Assembly: GCF_000165425.1 (NCBI RefSeq)
Contig: NW_001799067.1
Span: 68,867 to 132,866 of the forward strand
Reading direction: 5' to 3'
Length of the DNA stretch: 64,000 bases
From: Paramecium tetraurelia
Lineage: Eukaryota > Ciliophora > Oligohymenophorea > Peniculida > Parameciidae
Shown here: one piece after another, positions 24,101-36,478 of the stretch
Numbering within the stretch: the first letter of the stretch is position 1
Layout: every line of letters starts with the position of its first letter
Position numbers and translations under genes: made by a program
Notes under the pieces: generated by a model
Told to the model about the DNA's origin: nothing
The model's input: only the letters and a program-made list of their open reading frames with translations
Databases searched by the model: none

Positions 24101-27100
24101 CTAAATGCTAAACAGGATATCAATTATACAGCAAAACTAATCAATGCTTACCAATATGTGGAGACAATTATATTACATTCTATGAATCATGTGATGATGG
24201 AAATTTGATTAGAACTGATGGTTGTGTTCAATGTTAATTCTAGTGTTAAGATGAATGCACCAACTGTATATTGGGTTAATGTTATGAATGTAATACACCA
24301 GGTTATACATTAAACTAGAAACTATTAAAATGTGTTCCTGTTTGTGGAGATGGAGTTACAACTTAATTTCAAGAATAATGTGATGATCTGAATTCTGAAT
24401 TTGAAGATGGTTGTTATCAATGTAGATATGAATGTTAGGCTGAATGTGCAGTTTGTGCTGCAGGAATATGTTATTCATGCAAATCTAATTATTATCTGGA
24501 TTAAAATAATATTTGTACTCCTCTTTGTGGAAATGGAGTTGTTTCAAAATATGAACAGTGTGATGACAGTAACACAGTTCTAGATGATGGATGTAATTAA
24601 TGTGTTTTCAATTGCGATTAATATTGTGATTAATGTATCTTTGGAGTATGCAAAAAGTGCATTACTGGTTACAACTTAAATTACAGTTAAAAAGTATGTA
24701 CTTCAATTTGTGGAGATGGGATTATCACAACTGAAGAATAATGTGATGATATTTAAAATGAATAATTAAACCATGAAATGGAATGTATAAGCTGTTAATT
24801 ATAATGTCAATAAGAATGTGAATTTTGTGTATTAGGGTAGTGTTAGAGATGTAAACAATATAACGGATATTATTTAGATTCAGAAACTGGCACATGTGTC
24901 AGCCTATGTGGAGATGCTATTGTAAGTTTAAATGAACAGTGTGATGATTAGAATTCACAGTTATTTGATGGTTGCCAATATTGTTTATAAGTCTGTGATG
25001 ATGAATGTTATGATTGCAAATATGGAATTTGTTTTAGTTGTAATAGTGGATATGAATTAATAAACTAAAATTGTATATCAATATGTGGAGATGGAATTGT
25101 AACCAAAGATGAAGATTGTGATTTTGGAATAGAAACAATTAATGATTATGGATGTATCAGTTGTAAATTTGAATGTGATGAGGGTTGTAACTAATGTGTC
25201 AATGGACGATGTTTAGAATGCAAAAATGAAAAGGGTTGGCATATTAATTAAATAGATTAATAATGTAATTCTTAATGTGGTGATTTTATTGTAAGTAATA
25301 ATGAAATGTGTGATGAAAATTCCAGTTTTTGTGACTCTTGTGCTTTAGTTTGTGACGATAACTGTTCCCAATGTTTTTTAGGCATATGTTCTTAGTGCCA
25401 AAATGGATATTACCTTGATGAAAATAAGTGTTCCAGTAAGTGTGGAGATCTAATAGAGAGTGACAATGAGTAATGTGAAAGTGACGATCTGATCCCGTTC
25501 GATGGTTGTTATTTATGTGAATACTCATGTTAAACTTAATGCATCACATGTTTAAATGGTGGTTGTATAGAATGTGATGAGATAAACGGTTGGTACATAA
25601 ACAAAGAATAATGTCATACTATATGTGGAGATGGAATCAAAGCAGGCGATGAGGAGTGTGATATAGATATCAATTTAGATTAAGGGGACATATCGTTAAA
25701 TACATGTTTTGATTGTAAAATCCTTTGTGTAGAAAATTGCAAGTTGTGTGATAAAGGACAATGCACAAAATGTATTGATGGTTATGAATTAAATGATGAT
25801 AAGGAATGCATTCAATTATGTGATAGTTAATAGACACATCAAAAACAATGTGAAGATGATAATTTAGAAGCTTTTGATGGATGTTTCAAATGTAGTTTTG
25901 ATTGCGAGGATTTGTGTTAAAGTTGTGTTTAAGGAGTCTGCCAATCATGTAAATTGGGTTATCAGATGAATAAAAATGGAAAGTGCGAGTCAGTATGTGG
26001 TGATGGATATTTAAGTGAAATAGAATTTTGTGATGATGGGAATAACATTGAATTCGATGGATGCTATTAATGTAAATATTCATGTCCTTAACATTGTCAG
26101 ACTTGTGTGAAAGGTCAATGCAAGGTTTGTGAAATAGGGTATCATTTTGAGTATTTGAATTGTATTACTGATTGCACAGACTTGATTCTATCGTAAAGTG
26201 AAACTAAATGTAATAAAGTATAATGTCAAAATTAATGTGAAGTTTGCATGGATGGATAGTGTTATCAATGTAGGTAAGGTTGGTATTGGAATTAAATGAA
26301 ATTGAATTGTGAGAGTTTATGTGGCGATGATGTAATAATAGGTGATGAGTAATGTGATTATGCATCTGCATTAGATCAAATAAATCCTAAATGTAATAAT
26401 GATTGCCAATTTGAATGTCCTGATGATTGTTTGTAATGTGAATTTGGAGTTTGTAAGAAATGTTAAGTTGGATACTTCTTGAGTGGTAACATTTGTTATA
26501 GTCAATGTGGAGATTTACTGATTAATTCAAATGAATAATGTGATGACAATAATTTAGCACCCTTTGATGGATGCTACCTATGTTCTTTGGATTGTTAGTC
26601 TCAGTGTGAAATATGCGTTTAAGGTCTATGTGAGAAGTGTTTGATTGGTTATGAATTAATAGACAATAATTGTATACCAATTTGTGGAGATGGAATTGTG
26701 ACTAAAGACGAGTATTGCGATGATAAATTTGATGATTCATTGAGTTGTGAGAATTGTAAGTTCTCATGTGATATGTATTGTTAATTTTGCCAATATGGAA
26801 GATGTGTATTCTGTAAAATAGGATTTGAATTAAAGGGTAATAGTTGCTAACCAATTTGTGGAGATGGATTGATTTCAGGATATGAATAATGTGATGATGA
26901 AAACTCATTGGCAGAAGATGGATGTTTTGAATGTAGCTATTCATGTTAACATTAATGTTTAACTTGTCAGACTGGTTATTGTTTGGAATGTGATTCAACT
27001 AATGGTTGGTAACTTACTCCATAAGGAATGTGCATAGCCATTTGTGGAGATTTAAAAGTAACAGGGGATGAACAATGTGATGATGGTAATGAAATTAATT

Positions 27101-29572
27101 TTGATGGATGTTTCAATTGTCGATACATCTGTTAAGTTGCCTGTACAAAATGCTTATCAGGATCTTGTTATGAATGTAATACTCCTGGTTGGAGATTAGA
27201 TAACTTTTTCTGTTGGGAAATCTGTGGAGATGGCTTGTAAGTTGGAATAGAGGAGTGTGATGATGGGAATGATATACCTTATGATGGATGTTATGAATGT
27301 AAATCTTAATGCGAAGAAGCATGTGTATTATGTGATGCTGGAAAATGTTTGGATTGTGCTTTCGGTTGGAAGTTGAATGCCTAAAATAGATGTGAAACTT
27401 ATTGTGGAGATGGTTATGTCATTCCTCGATATGAAGACTGCGATGATGGCAACCTCATACCTTACGATGGTTGTTATGAATGCAACTACTAATGTGAATA
27501 ACTATGTACAAGTTGTTTAAAAGGCATTTGCTATGAATGCAATGTTCCTGGATGGTAGATCTCAGAGTTCTAATGCATTCCAATTTGTGGAGATGGAGCA
27601 TCCTATGGTAATGAACAATGTGACGATGGCAATTTAATTGAAGCAGATGGATGCAACAATAAATGTGAATTCTAATGTCATCCAGCTTGTTTATTATGCG
27701 AAAAAGGTATTTGCAAGGAGTGTGATGCATCTTAAGGGTTCTTTGAGTATCTGAATTAATGTGCTTCTTAATGTGGTGATGGACTCTGGGAACCCTTAAC
27801 GGAATAATGTGATGATGCCAACAATTTTGATTTTGATGGATGTTCTGCAGATTGCAAAATTGAAATCGATTGGTTTTGCTAAAATCATTAGTTATTAGTT
27901 AGTAATTGCTTTTATGAAAAGTAACCTATCATTCAACTAGAACTCATTGATCAATAGGATAATATCTCAACCATTTAGATTTCATTCTCAACTAAAATGA
28001 TGCTCAGCTTTAACATTGATTCTTCTCAAGTATTCTTGGAAAATTAAGTTGAGGATGGCAATAACAATGATATCAATTTAATAGATCTAAAGATCGAAGA
28101 TTTAAATGAAAATTCATACAGCTACTCTATTAACCCTATTGCACCTGTTAGTTAAAAACCATCCTTTGCGATTTATCTTGCATACATTGAACTCAAGACT
28201 ACTATTTCCTAAGAAAAAATTAATGTTATCTTTATAATCAATAATAAACTTATTGTATCAGAAAACAAAACAAAATTAATTAAAAATGTTGAATCAATAT
28301 AAATACCTACGCAAACCTATATTAGTCAATCAGCTGAACAGCTTATAAAGACATTTTCGGAATTTCAAACTTTTCAGTCTTATTCATTTTTGACTATTTC
28401 TCTAGTTAGTGTATTTACAAGTGGTTACTCAAATTTCTATATGGCATGTGATACATTATAGTATCTCTACTATTCCAAATATATTAACTTACCCTTCCCT
28501 GATAATCTATAATAGTATCTGAATATTTTAAAAGAATCCCAATTATCCCAAATTGCAACTAAAAAATTAGGTTTATCTATGATGAAATTTGAAGATAAAT
28601 AGACCCCTAATACAAATAGCAGTTAAATGCCTCAACCCTTCGAGAATGATTCTCTTAATTATGATTTTTTTAGCAATGTATCAACCAGTTTAACATTTTT
28701 CTCGATCAGTTTTGCAGTCTATTATTCATCACTCATCATTTCTAAGTTACTACATCACATTACTCCCTTTACACTCAATAGTTTAGGTTCAATTGTTGGA
28801 GGGTCAATCCTGACTATCAGATAGAAATGTACTAAATTTGTTAATAACTTTACTTTCTCTGGAATCATTAGAGTGATTACTATTAATTTTTATGAACTTG
28901 CTTTTTCATCTTTACTTCAACTATCTCACATAAATTTTAATGATACCAACAGTTTAATCAATATTATAGGAGCTATAGTTACATTACTATCCCAGTTTGT
29001 ATTTATTGGTCTTCTATTTCATAAAATTCAACAGATCCAAACTAAGAAAACTACTGATTTCAAATCCTCGATTAAAACATTATTTTTATAATTAGATTGT
29101 TCTCATCACCAAAAAATGTGGGTTATGTAATATAATACAGTTTTGTTAATAAAAAAAATCTTCTATATACATGTGATTGTGGGTATGCAACAATCAGGCC
29201 TCTATCAGACAATAGCTGTTGCTTTACAATCATCCATATTTTGTGTCTACTTAGTTGTACAACAGCCGTTAACAAAAATTGATGATCTGAGAAAAGCCTT
29301 AGTCACTGAGGCTGGAATGTTTCTGAATAGTTTATCCTTTATTCTGTATTCAGTTAACTAATAATTTTAATTTCATCAAGAAACATTATTTTACTTAGGA
29401 TGGATAAATATTGGAATTTATACTATTATAGTGAGTTCTAATGTATTGATAGATGGGTTTGCTTAGTTCAAAATTGTTTACTCAAAAGTTAAGAAGACAT
29501 TCAATAATTTTGTATAATCATAGCTTCCCTAACAATCGAGAATTTAACCTATATTCATTTGAATTGATTTTC
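21115..29572 (+). CDS. Giant cysteine-rich repeat membrane protein
   Basis: About 2,800 residues with several ~25-nt introns (e.g. near 21891-21915 and 22367-22389). A signal peptide (MKSKIIAYFVLISLVSSQ) starts at 21115; an in-frame ATG at 21073 would precede it. The N-terminal ~850 residues hold beta-rich lectin-like or fibrillar modules, each closed by EGF-like cysteine clusters (CHWSCMKCETS, CSWCDYDLKCYAC). Then come about 24 tandem repeats of the form CGDGI-x-EQCDDGN-x-FDGC-x-C-x-C-x-C, about 50-60 residues each. After a Ser/Thr-rich ectodomain stalk (27.9-28.4 kb) the C-terminus has several hydrophobic helices (FFSISFAVYYSSLIISKLL; LINIIGAIVTLLSQFVFIG; TIAVALQSSIFCVYLVV) and a short cytosolic tail, ending at TGA 29570-29572. 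Probably a cell-surface or vacuolar receptor/adhesin-type protein; function unknown. Confidence 0.85.
23602..27858 (+). repeat. Tandem Cys-rich (CGDG..CDDGN..FDGC) coding repeats, ~24 units
   Basis: By eye I count about 24 units starting CGD or a variant, spaced roughly 170-200 nt. Core pattern: C-G-D-G/x-I, 5-6 residues, E-x-C-D-D/x-G-N, 4-5 residues, F-D-G-C, then four to six further cysteines as CxxxC and CxxC pairs. It resembles the Myxo-type disulfide repeat (DUF4215-like). Two units are degenerate: near 25819, CDSQQ replaces CGDG, and near 26174, CTDLI does. At DNA level the units have diverged, so this is old duplication maintained by protein selection. The antisense strand of the repeats yields spurious His/Asn/Ile-rich open frames. 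Confidence 0.85.
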
Positions 29573-29672
29573 TTTTATTATATTTATATAAAAATTTACT
29601 TAAGTGTAGATAACATAATATAAAATAGATTTTATATAAATATTACAATCACAAGTACAAAGTCGATCAGGT

Positions 29673-31629
29673 TCATAATGAAAATTCGAAGGATAGAATT
29701 GTCTGTCCAAAATTTACTTTGATATTTATATTGCATTCTCTCCATGCATTCCATAACAAAAACTTAGTTAAATAAATTGATATTATTTAGGCTTTTTTCT
29801 TAATGTCTAAGGATTTGTCGTCAATCGTTTTTTATAAATTTGATAAAATGATTTTATAATTTTATTCAGGATTCCTACTAAAATTTAAATTCTATTTAAG
29901 AATTTTTGAATTTAGTATCATATCTATCATTGATCCCTCTAAACTTACTTTTAATCTATCTTAATTTAATTTGTTTCGTTTCTTTAATTTAATTGTTTAG
30001 AGTCGATCAAAAAGCTAAGCCAAACTTATTAAGATGCTAAAAAAATAGACTTGATTTGTTATAAATCCAGTTAATTCACTATGGACATTAAACTCAATTT
30101 TCTTTTGCAGTAATAGATTCATCTGATTTTATATTTGACTAATTTGAATCCACCCCTTCCTATTTCGCATATCATAATAGTTAAAAAATAATCTTATTTA
30201 TTGTAAGTTTATAACTAAAAGAACGATTTAAAGTCTGGTTTTTATGGTTTTTAATTAGGTAGTTAATTATTATAAAAGGAATAAGATGAATGTTTCTTTT
30301 TGCTTCATTACTTGTTGGAAATCACGAATTTTATTCTTTTAATTCTATTCGAAAATCAAAATCACACATTCTTCCTCTTGCATAATAGATTGAATCAATT
30401 TAACCTTTAACTCTTTATTTTACTACTATGATTTTACCTCTAACTAGTATTATATTAATTTCTATTTCTAATTCTTAATGACATCTCGAATTTCCTCCTC
30501 CAAATTTTACTTTTTGGCTTCAATATTTTTGTTCGCTTCTTATATAATGAGCATCTTTAAAATTAAAATACATATTACATCTCTTAATACTGTCCTCATA
30601 TCCTTATTGTTTGAGATTTTCAATCTCTATTTTGATAAATCGTTGATAGATGACAATATTAATTGATCTTATTTTTCATCAAATTTAATTACTAACACGG
30701 ATTACTCTAGAATTTAATCAATTGTTTTTATCCAATTATTTTGCTCTCTACTATTTCTAAATTGCATACGCCTTGTTTTTTCATTCGTATATTTCATCAT
30801 AATCAATCCAATGAAAACCAACAGTATTGTTAAACACATTGCATAATACTCCAAAGTTTTCGAAGGATAATATGTCACATACTAAAAATAGATGATCAAT
30901 AAAGCAACTGCTTAAGGCCAGATCTAATATCCTAATTACATAACCGCTAAGATTATATTACCATTTACCAAAATGAAAATAAAATGCTTACATTCCATAG
31001 TACCAATTGTAGTCGTAAGTAAATGGTGAGTAAGAATAGTCGTCTTCGGCTACTTACTATGGAAAAAAATTGTCAAGATTCCAAATGAAAGCAAAATAAA
31101 TTTGTAGAAAAGGTAATATATATTTATTACTACTAGGTTACTTATCAATTAGCCATTTCCATAAGAGTATTAAAACCATAAAGACTAGAATATTAGTTAC
31201 AACTATCAAATTGAAAGTTTCTTCTTGAAAGTAATACAATATGTAGGCCACAAAAAATAACTAAATAAGTTCTTATTATACAATTGTCTATATTGAAAAT
31301 AGTGTAAATTCTGATTTTAAATGGATATGCTATTCTTATCTATAGTCATTTTCAATTTGATTCGACTTAAATTTTAGAGTGAATCTAGAAATCATAAGAG
31401 TTTTTTTATTTAATTTATAATTCTCGCATTTAATTATTTCAATGATCTCATTACTGTTTTGAAATATTTTATTAATGTTTTGAAAGCCCTATTTAATTAG
31501 AAAATCTGTAGATCCATCAAATTAGAAAACTCTCTAATTGATATTCACTTTTCTTCAAATTTCTCAAAGTAAAGACCATTATGCAAATTATAGTAATTAA
31601 AATATATAGAGAGAGTGGCTTAAAGACAT
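29673..31629 (-). CDS. Degenerate histidine-kinase-like membrane protein
   Basis: Start placed near 31627-31629 but uncertain; stop TGA 29673-29675. Several hydrophobic helices (LIQLFFVAYILYYF; LIVVTNILVFMVLILLWKWL; AVALLIIYFQYVTYY; LTILLVFIGLIMM) lead into a soluble region laid out like ciliate histidine kinases: a PAS-like block (ILEQSVLVIKFDEKQDQL) and a DHp-like helix pair (QVMKQKETFILFLLQQL). The phospho-accepting histidine is not there, and neither N-box nor G-boxes can be seen. A 22-nt intron (GTAAAT..CTTAG) near 30950-30972 joins the membrane exons. The frame is intact over about 600 residues, so it is probably a functional non-catalytic sensor rather than a pseudogene. Family assignment is by layout only. 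Confidence 0.55.
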
Positions 31630-31691
31630 CGAATAGAGAATTATAGATTAATATAAATACAATTAATTAATTTAGTATTATGCCATGAATA

Positions 31692-32944
31692 TCAAAAACA
31701 AAGAACCTTGTTTAGATTGAAAAGATTTAGGAAATATTGAGTTGCCACATCGTATTCTGGATATAATATGATCTCTATGGTTTATTATTAGTATTTCGCA
31801 CTCTATTTTTGTTCCCCTTAGTTGTACATTCCTTTAATATGTTGTTCGAGAGTGCAAAAGTGATTTTAGATCAATTGAATCCTTTTTTCAACATCAACAT
31901 CATAATATTATGAAATAGTTTGATTATTTAAGGTAGCCAATAGTATTAGACTACTATCAGCACTTGATACCAAGTGTAACTTTTTCATAAAACTATCGAA
32001 TAAGGAATGCAAATCGGATTTGATATTTCTGTAAATCTCATCCAAAGTTAATACAATATTGTTATATTATTAAATGCTATTCTCTTTGAGGATTTAATCC
32101 TTGACATGTTAATATGAGCAAAGCCAAAAGGATTGAGCATTTTAGGGTTGATATGATGTCTTGATTCCGTTGATATAGTTATATACAGATTTGATTTTCA
32201 CTCTTGCTATAGCCTCTACAAGCACTTGGTATCCTTTATTAATTTTTTTGATATTTTTAATTTTAACTAAATCTCCATAGATAAAATCTCCTGAAACAAT
32301 AAAATTGCATGAGCCTGAACAAACTCTTCTGATCATCTCCTAGTATCTGAGTTCAAAAAAAGTGAACTGAGTTTCCATATGAACTATCACTGTTTAATCA
32401 AAATTAAAGATTGGTAATCCATTTACATTATCTAATCCCATAATTTCTTCAGTTTGTTGAACCTCTTCAATCTAAAATTGCTTCAAATACCAATTGATAA
32501 GATCTTTATATTTCTAATTTATGCTAACTTTAAGTGAAAAACTAAACTCAGAGCATACTGGGCATAGCAATTCCTCTTGAAGACTCTCATAAATGCATTT
32601 CTAACAAAACATATGTTAGCATGGTAGAACAATTGGATTTATTGGAGTCAACCCACAACAGAGACAGATAATTAATGAAGGGAATTCGTTCAAAAGTTCT
32701 GAAATTATTGAAATCTATTACCTTCTATGCCATCCTTTTCATATATCTATTAGACAATCGATAACAATTCATCAGATTTATTCTATGAGATCAACACAGG
32801 CTAACGACACAAGGGACAAACACTCTACTCTTGTTTGTCTAATGTGTTATGAATACAATTGTGACAAAATGTGTGTCCACAACTGAGAGACATAGGATTG
32901 CATAAACTTTATAAGCATATAGAACATTGTAGTATGAATTTCAT
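31692..32944 (-). CDS. LON-domain protein with two RING fingers (LONRF-like)
   Basis: Probable ubiquitin E3 ligase. Start ATG 32942-32944 opens straight into a C3HC4 RING (CSICLQSLCNPMSLSCGHTF ... CPLCRQP). A ~23-nt intron near 32706-32729 follows, then a second RING (CLCCGLTPINPIVLPCQHMF ... CPVCSEF). The C-terminal half is a LON substrate-binding-type domain: LPIFNFDQTVIVHMETQF followed by FELRYQEMIRRVC, and SGDFIYGDLVKI. This order, RING-RING-LON, is that of LONRF proteins; no Lon ATPase or protease part is present. Stop TGA 31692-31694. About 400 residues, shorter than animal LONRFs, which also carry TPRs. The tail after the LON domain is helical and unremarkable. Confidence 0.75.
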
Positions 32945-34023
32945 TAATAAAAATATCAAATAAATTCTTGAATAATCAAGTATTTTTTATTAGAATTTTT
33001 AAGAATTTAAACAAATGATTATCAAAATCTTATGAATTATTTCAAGTGCTATGAATTTCAAAGTCTGATTTATCAATGTATTTTTGTTATATTCTCGACA
33101 ATATTTCGAATTTTAAGAAACAAATGGCTTCAATTCTTCTCAGATTATCCCCCAAGTAATTTAAGAAAAAATAGATATAAAAAGTTTTAGTGGCCCCCAA
33201 ACTTCTTATAACTAAGGATGAGATAGCTAAATCTCGAATTGAACTCAAGAAAGTTTTGTATCAAATGGTGACATTTTAGCTTGGGCTGCATATCTATTTT
33301 TATTAAACTATAATGTAACATATTTAGAAAATAAATTATGGAGCTATTCTGAAAATCTAATAGTGTAATCTAAGCCCGAAATTATATTATTTGATATCAG
33401 TTTAGGTTATCTAATTTTTTTATAAGGGGATATTACACCTAAGTGCATTGGTAAATTATATAATTATTTTATAATTCTAATTTAAGAAATAAATTAATTA
33501 ATCTAAAACATTTTAGCCATTCAATAATGCTCCATCTATTTCTAAGTTATAAAACTCATTTTCACCTTCATAAGTTGATTGTCATGTCAAATATCCATTG
33601 ATGAATTAGATCATTTGAGTTTGAAACAGTCTTTATTAATTCAAAAATATATTAATTGCATAGATTTACTAATTTATTATTTGCTTATAAGCATTTTAAA
33701 TTGATTACTTCTCATAGATGTCTTTTTTCATATTTGCATTTATTATTGAATTAAATTGAGACCATAATTTCATTTTAATTTTAAAGCATTTAAAGTATAT
33801 TTTTAATGTTTCTTAATATATTACTCTAATTTCTATATTTATATCATATATTAAATTAATATAAAATAGGGTTTGTGTCTATATTCATTGAATTTTATTA
33901 AAAATAGTTCTGTGTTTATATCATAAAAAATGGAATAACCTATATATGAAGTTCAGGTCTAAAGTTATATAGCCATATTTAGTAAATTAAATTATATTTT
34001 TAATAGAAATACAATAATCCCAA
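32945..34023. other. Long low-information stretch
   Basis: More than 1 kb with no recognised gene except one doubtful plus-strand frame (33124-33618). Very AT-rich after about 33430. The left end should contain the LONRF promoter. I see no tRNA-like fold or repeat. Confidence 0.4.
33124..33618 (+). CDS. Doubtful hypothetical ORF
   Basis: A 165-codon frame (TAA/TAG read as Gln) from ATG 33124-33126 to TGA 33616-33618. The first ~65 residues look protein-like (MASILLRLSPKQFKKKQ; APKLLITKDEIAKSRIELKK), with a basic start and a helical charged stretch. The later part drifts into I/N/Q/Y-rich composition typical of AT-rich non-coding DNA. With TGA as the only stop, frames of this length arise by chance fairly often, so this is weak. 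It could be a real short gene with an unrecognised intron, or a decaying fragment. Confidence 0.28.
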
Positions 34024-34428
34024 TCAATCATAATGCTTCTAATAATGCTATTTAATCTGATCTTGTCTCTCCTTGGCCTCCTACACAACAATGTTTAACT
34101 GTTTTATAATTTCCTCCTTTTCCCTATCCTTTTCTTTTTAATTCAAATCTTGAGTCTTAAAAATAGGGTTTTGTGCTTAGTTTGGCATTTGAATTAGATT
34201 TATTCCTTGTATAGGCATATTGTTTTGCGCTTAGTTTGGCATTTGCATTTGATTTATTCCTTGTATAGGCATATTGGATGGTGCTGGAATTAAGTTTGCA
34301 ATTGGGAACATATTTTTGTTCTGAATTGTATTAAATCCTGAATTATTTGCAATATTAGGTCCTGGTTATGGAACTTGACTTGTAATAGTTGATCTTGGTG
34401 GATTAAACTGTATTGGATTAGGATTCAT
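34024..34428 (-). CDS. Small Asn/Pro/Gln-rich protein with 18-aa tandem repeat
   Basis: Uninterrupted frame of 135 codons (134 aa), ATG 34426-34428 to TGA 34024-34026. The N-terminal half is low-complexity (N, P, I, Q); it contains two copies of an 18-residue unit beginning NMPIQGIN and ending PNQAQN. The C-terminal third is a charged helix (KEKDREKEEIIKQ; QEAKERQDQIKQHYQKHYD) likely to form a coiled coil. No known domain. It is downstream of, and on the same strand as, the CDPK gene with about 110 nt between them. Confidence 0.6.
34171..34278. repeat. 54-bp direct tandem repeat, two copies
   Basis: Two adjacent 54-nt units (34171-34224 and 34225-34278) that share the block ttccttgtataggcatat and differ by a few substitutions. 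The period is a multiple of three and encodes the 18-residue repeat of the overlapping minus-strand gene, so the array can change length without frameshift. Confidence 0.8.
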
Positions 34429-34536
34429 AAGAAATTATAATAAATTAATATATTCCAATATTAAAACAATATTAGTTAAATAGTAATTCTATTATAGTAT
34501 TAAAGGAGTGTCTGAATAACTACAAACAAAACAATA

Positions 34537-36230
34537 TCATTCTAAATTAGCAAGTAGAGCAATGAATTCATCCTCCTCTATTAGACCATCCTTATTGTTG
34601 TCACATGCAGCTAATATATCTTACCAAGCAGAATTATCAATCTGAATACCTCCAAATATTTCCTCAAGTTCAATCCTCGATATAGTTCCATTTCCATCAA
34701 GATCAAATAAACGAAAAGCACTCTTCAGACTCTCTTTTAAGAACATCTGCTCTTGAATAATTGAGGCAGTGAGAAACTCTGTGAAATCAACTCTCCCAGA
34801 ATGATCTGTATCAATTTTCTCCATAATTTCCTTAACCATAAGTTTAGATTCAATCTTATCCATTTTCACATTTATCATTCCTTAAAGAATTTCCTACTAA
34901 CTTAATAATCCATCTCCATTTTTATCCAAGGATTTGAATATTTAGAGGAATTTGTATTTTTCTTCCTTTTTCGATATTTAAACTGTTACAAACTAATTAA
35001 TGGCCACTCTAAGATTATTATACCCTTTAAATTTTGTAATTTCTTTAAAGAAATCTTGATCAAATTAAATGCTTTATTTTGATTAATTTTAAATCCATTT
35101 ATGATTCAATGCATCTTTCATTGAAATCCTTTTTTGAGGATCCTTTTAAATCATGTGTTTAACTAAGTCAATGGCTTCTGGACTTATATTATTCCAGCGT
35201 TAGCCTTTTATTACTTAAATAAAGTACCACTGAAACTCAAATGCGCTTTCTATGCTAATTGCAGGGTTTCTAATTAATTTTTCCCTCTAAATGGGGCTTT
35301 CCCAATCAATAATATATAAAGTATTACTCCACATGACCAGACATCAACTTTCTCGTCATATCCATTTGACCCTAATATTTCAGGTGCCAGAAAATAGGGT
35401 GTACCAATTTTGGTTGTTAACTTTTTGGATATTATCTTCTCGCTTGCACCAAAATCTATTATTTTTAAATTAGAATTAATATCCTTGTCGTCAAATAAAA
35501 TATTTTCAGGCTGCAATTAATTTAATTAATACTTTCAAATCTCTATGTACAATTTTTCGATTATGACAATAGACCATTGCAGATAATATTTATTACATAT
35601 AATATTTTGCAATATCTTCGTTATAGTTTGTAATTGATCTGACTCTCTCAAGCAATTCGCCTCCACATAAGCATTCAGTTATTATATAAATATTTTAAGC
35701 ATCACTAAATACTTCGAGTATTTTCACTATGTTAGGATGATCCAAGTCCTTTAAAATCTGGCTTTCAGATATTAACAACTGCTCATCATCAATAGCCTAT
35801 TTCTAAATTACTTTTGCGGCTCGAATTAAATTTGTTTTTAAATGCTTTACCTAATAAACAGACCCAAATCCTCCTTATCCTAGTTTTCTAATGATTTCAT
35901 AATGCAGTGAAAACATTTCGCCTTCTTTCTAATTTCTAACCAAAATATCTGGAGAAAGTTATAAATCCTACTGATATTTTACTTATGGGTTCGATGATTA
36001 AGAACTAAATACGTTAGGAGTTTGACTATCAGAATTCTCTTACACAACAACCTCATAATTTTAAGTCAATATTTTTTTGGGTTCAATTAAAGGAGGAGTT
36101 TATATGATTTCATCTTTGATAACCTCATCAACAATTTTTTATTCAATTTAATCATGGGTCTAAGCTTTATGAGGTTGAATAAAATAATACCTTTTTGGTC
36201 AATTTAGATCTTATAAATACAATTTCCCAT
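34537..36230 (-). CDS. Calcium-dependent protein kinase (CDPK), N-myristoylation motif
   Basis: Ser/Thr kinase activated directly by calcium. The protein starts MGNCIYKIQ (Gly2/Cys4: myristoylation plus possible palmitoylation). The kinase domain shows the catalytic loop VHRDLKPEN, split by a 22-nt intron at 35511-35532, then IIDFGAS, GTPYFLAPEIL and DVWSCGVILYILLIG. Four EF-hands follow: LDKNGDGLLS, DTDHSGRVDFTEF, DLDGNGTISRIEL and CDNNKDGLIEEDEF, each with plausible loop acidic residues. Stop TGA 34537-34539. The junction/autoinhibitory segment lies between about 35000 and 35200. In ciliates CDPKs act in ciliary and exocytic calcium responses. Start chosen at the MGNC motif; several ~22-26-nt introns interrupt it. 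Confidence 0.88.
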
Positions 36231-36478
36231 AGCTAATTTGAAATATTAGGTAATTAATTATTTTTTTAATTCATCTTACAAATCCTTAAAATCAACTATA
36301 ATTAATTTTTGGTTATTGTTATTTTTATAACACACTTAGAAAATCAACATATATCAAAAAGGTTGAAATTTTATGGAACCATTAATTTAGTTGATATATT
36401 TGAGATGTAGAATAGCAGACATACAAAAAATATTTAATTAATTTATAACATATTATTTAATTTTATTTTTTGATTGTT

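Noticed and set aside
25286-27730. Series of minus-strand His/Asn/Ile-rich open frames
   Set aside because: They are the antisense of the Cys-rich repeats (antisense of GAT/TGT codons gives ATC/ACA) and recur with the repeat period.
30478-30666. Plus-strand 62-aa hydrophobic open frame
   Set aside because: Antisense to the degenerate histidine-kinase-like gene, which has a much longer frame.
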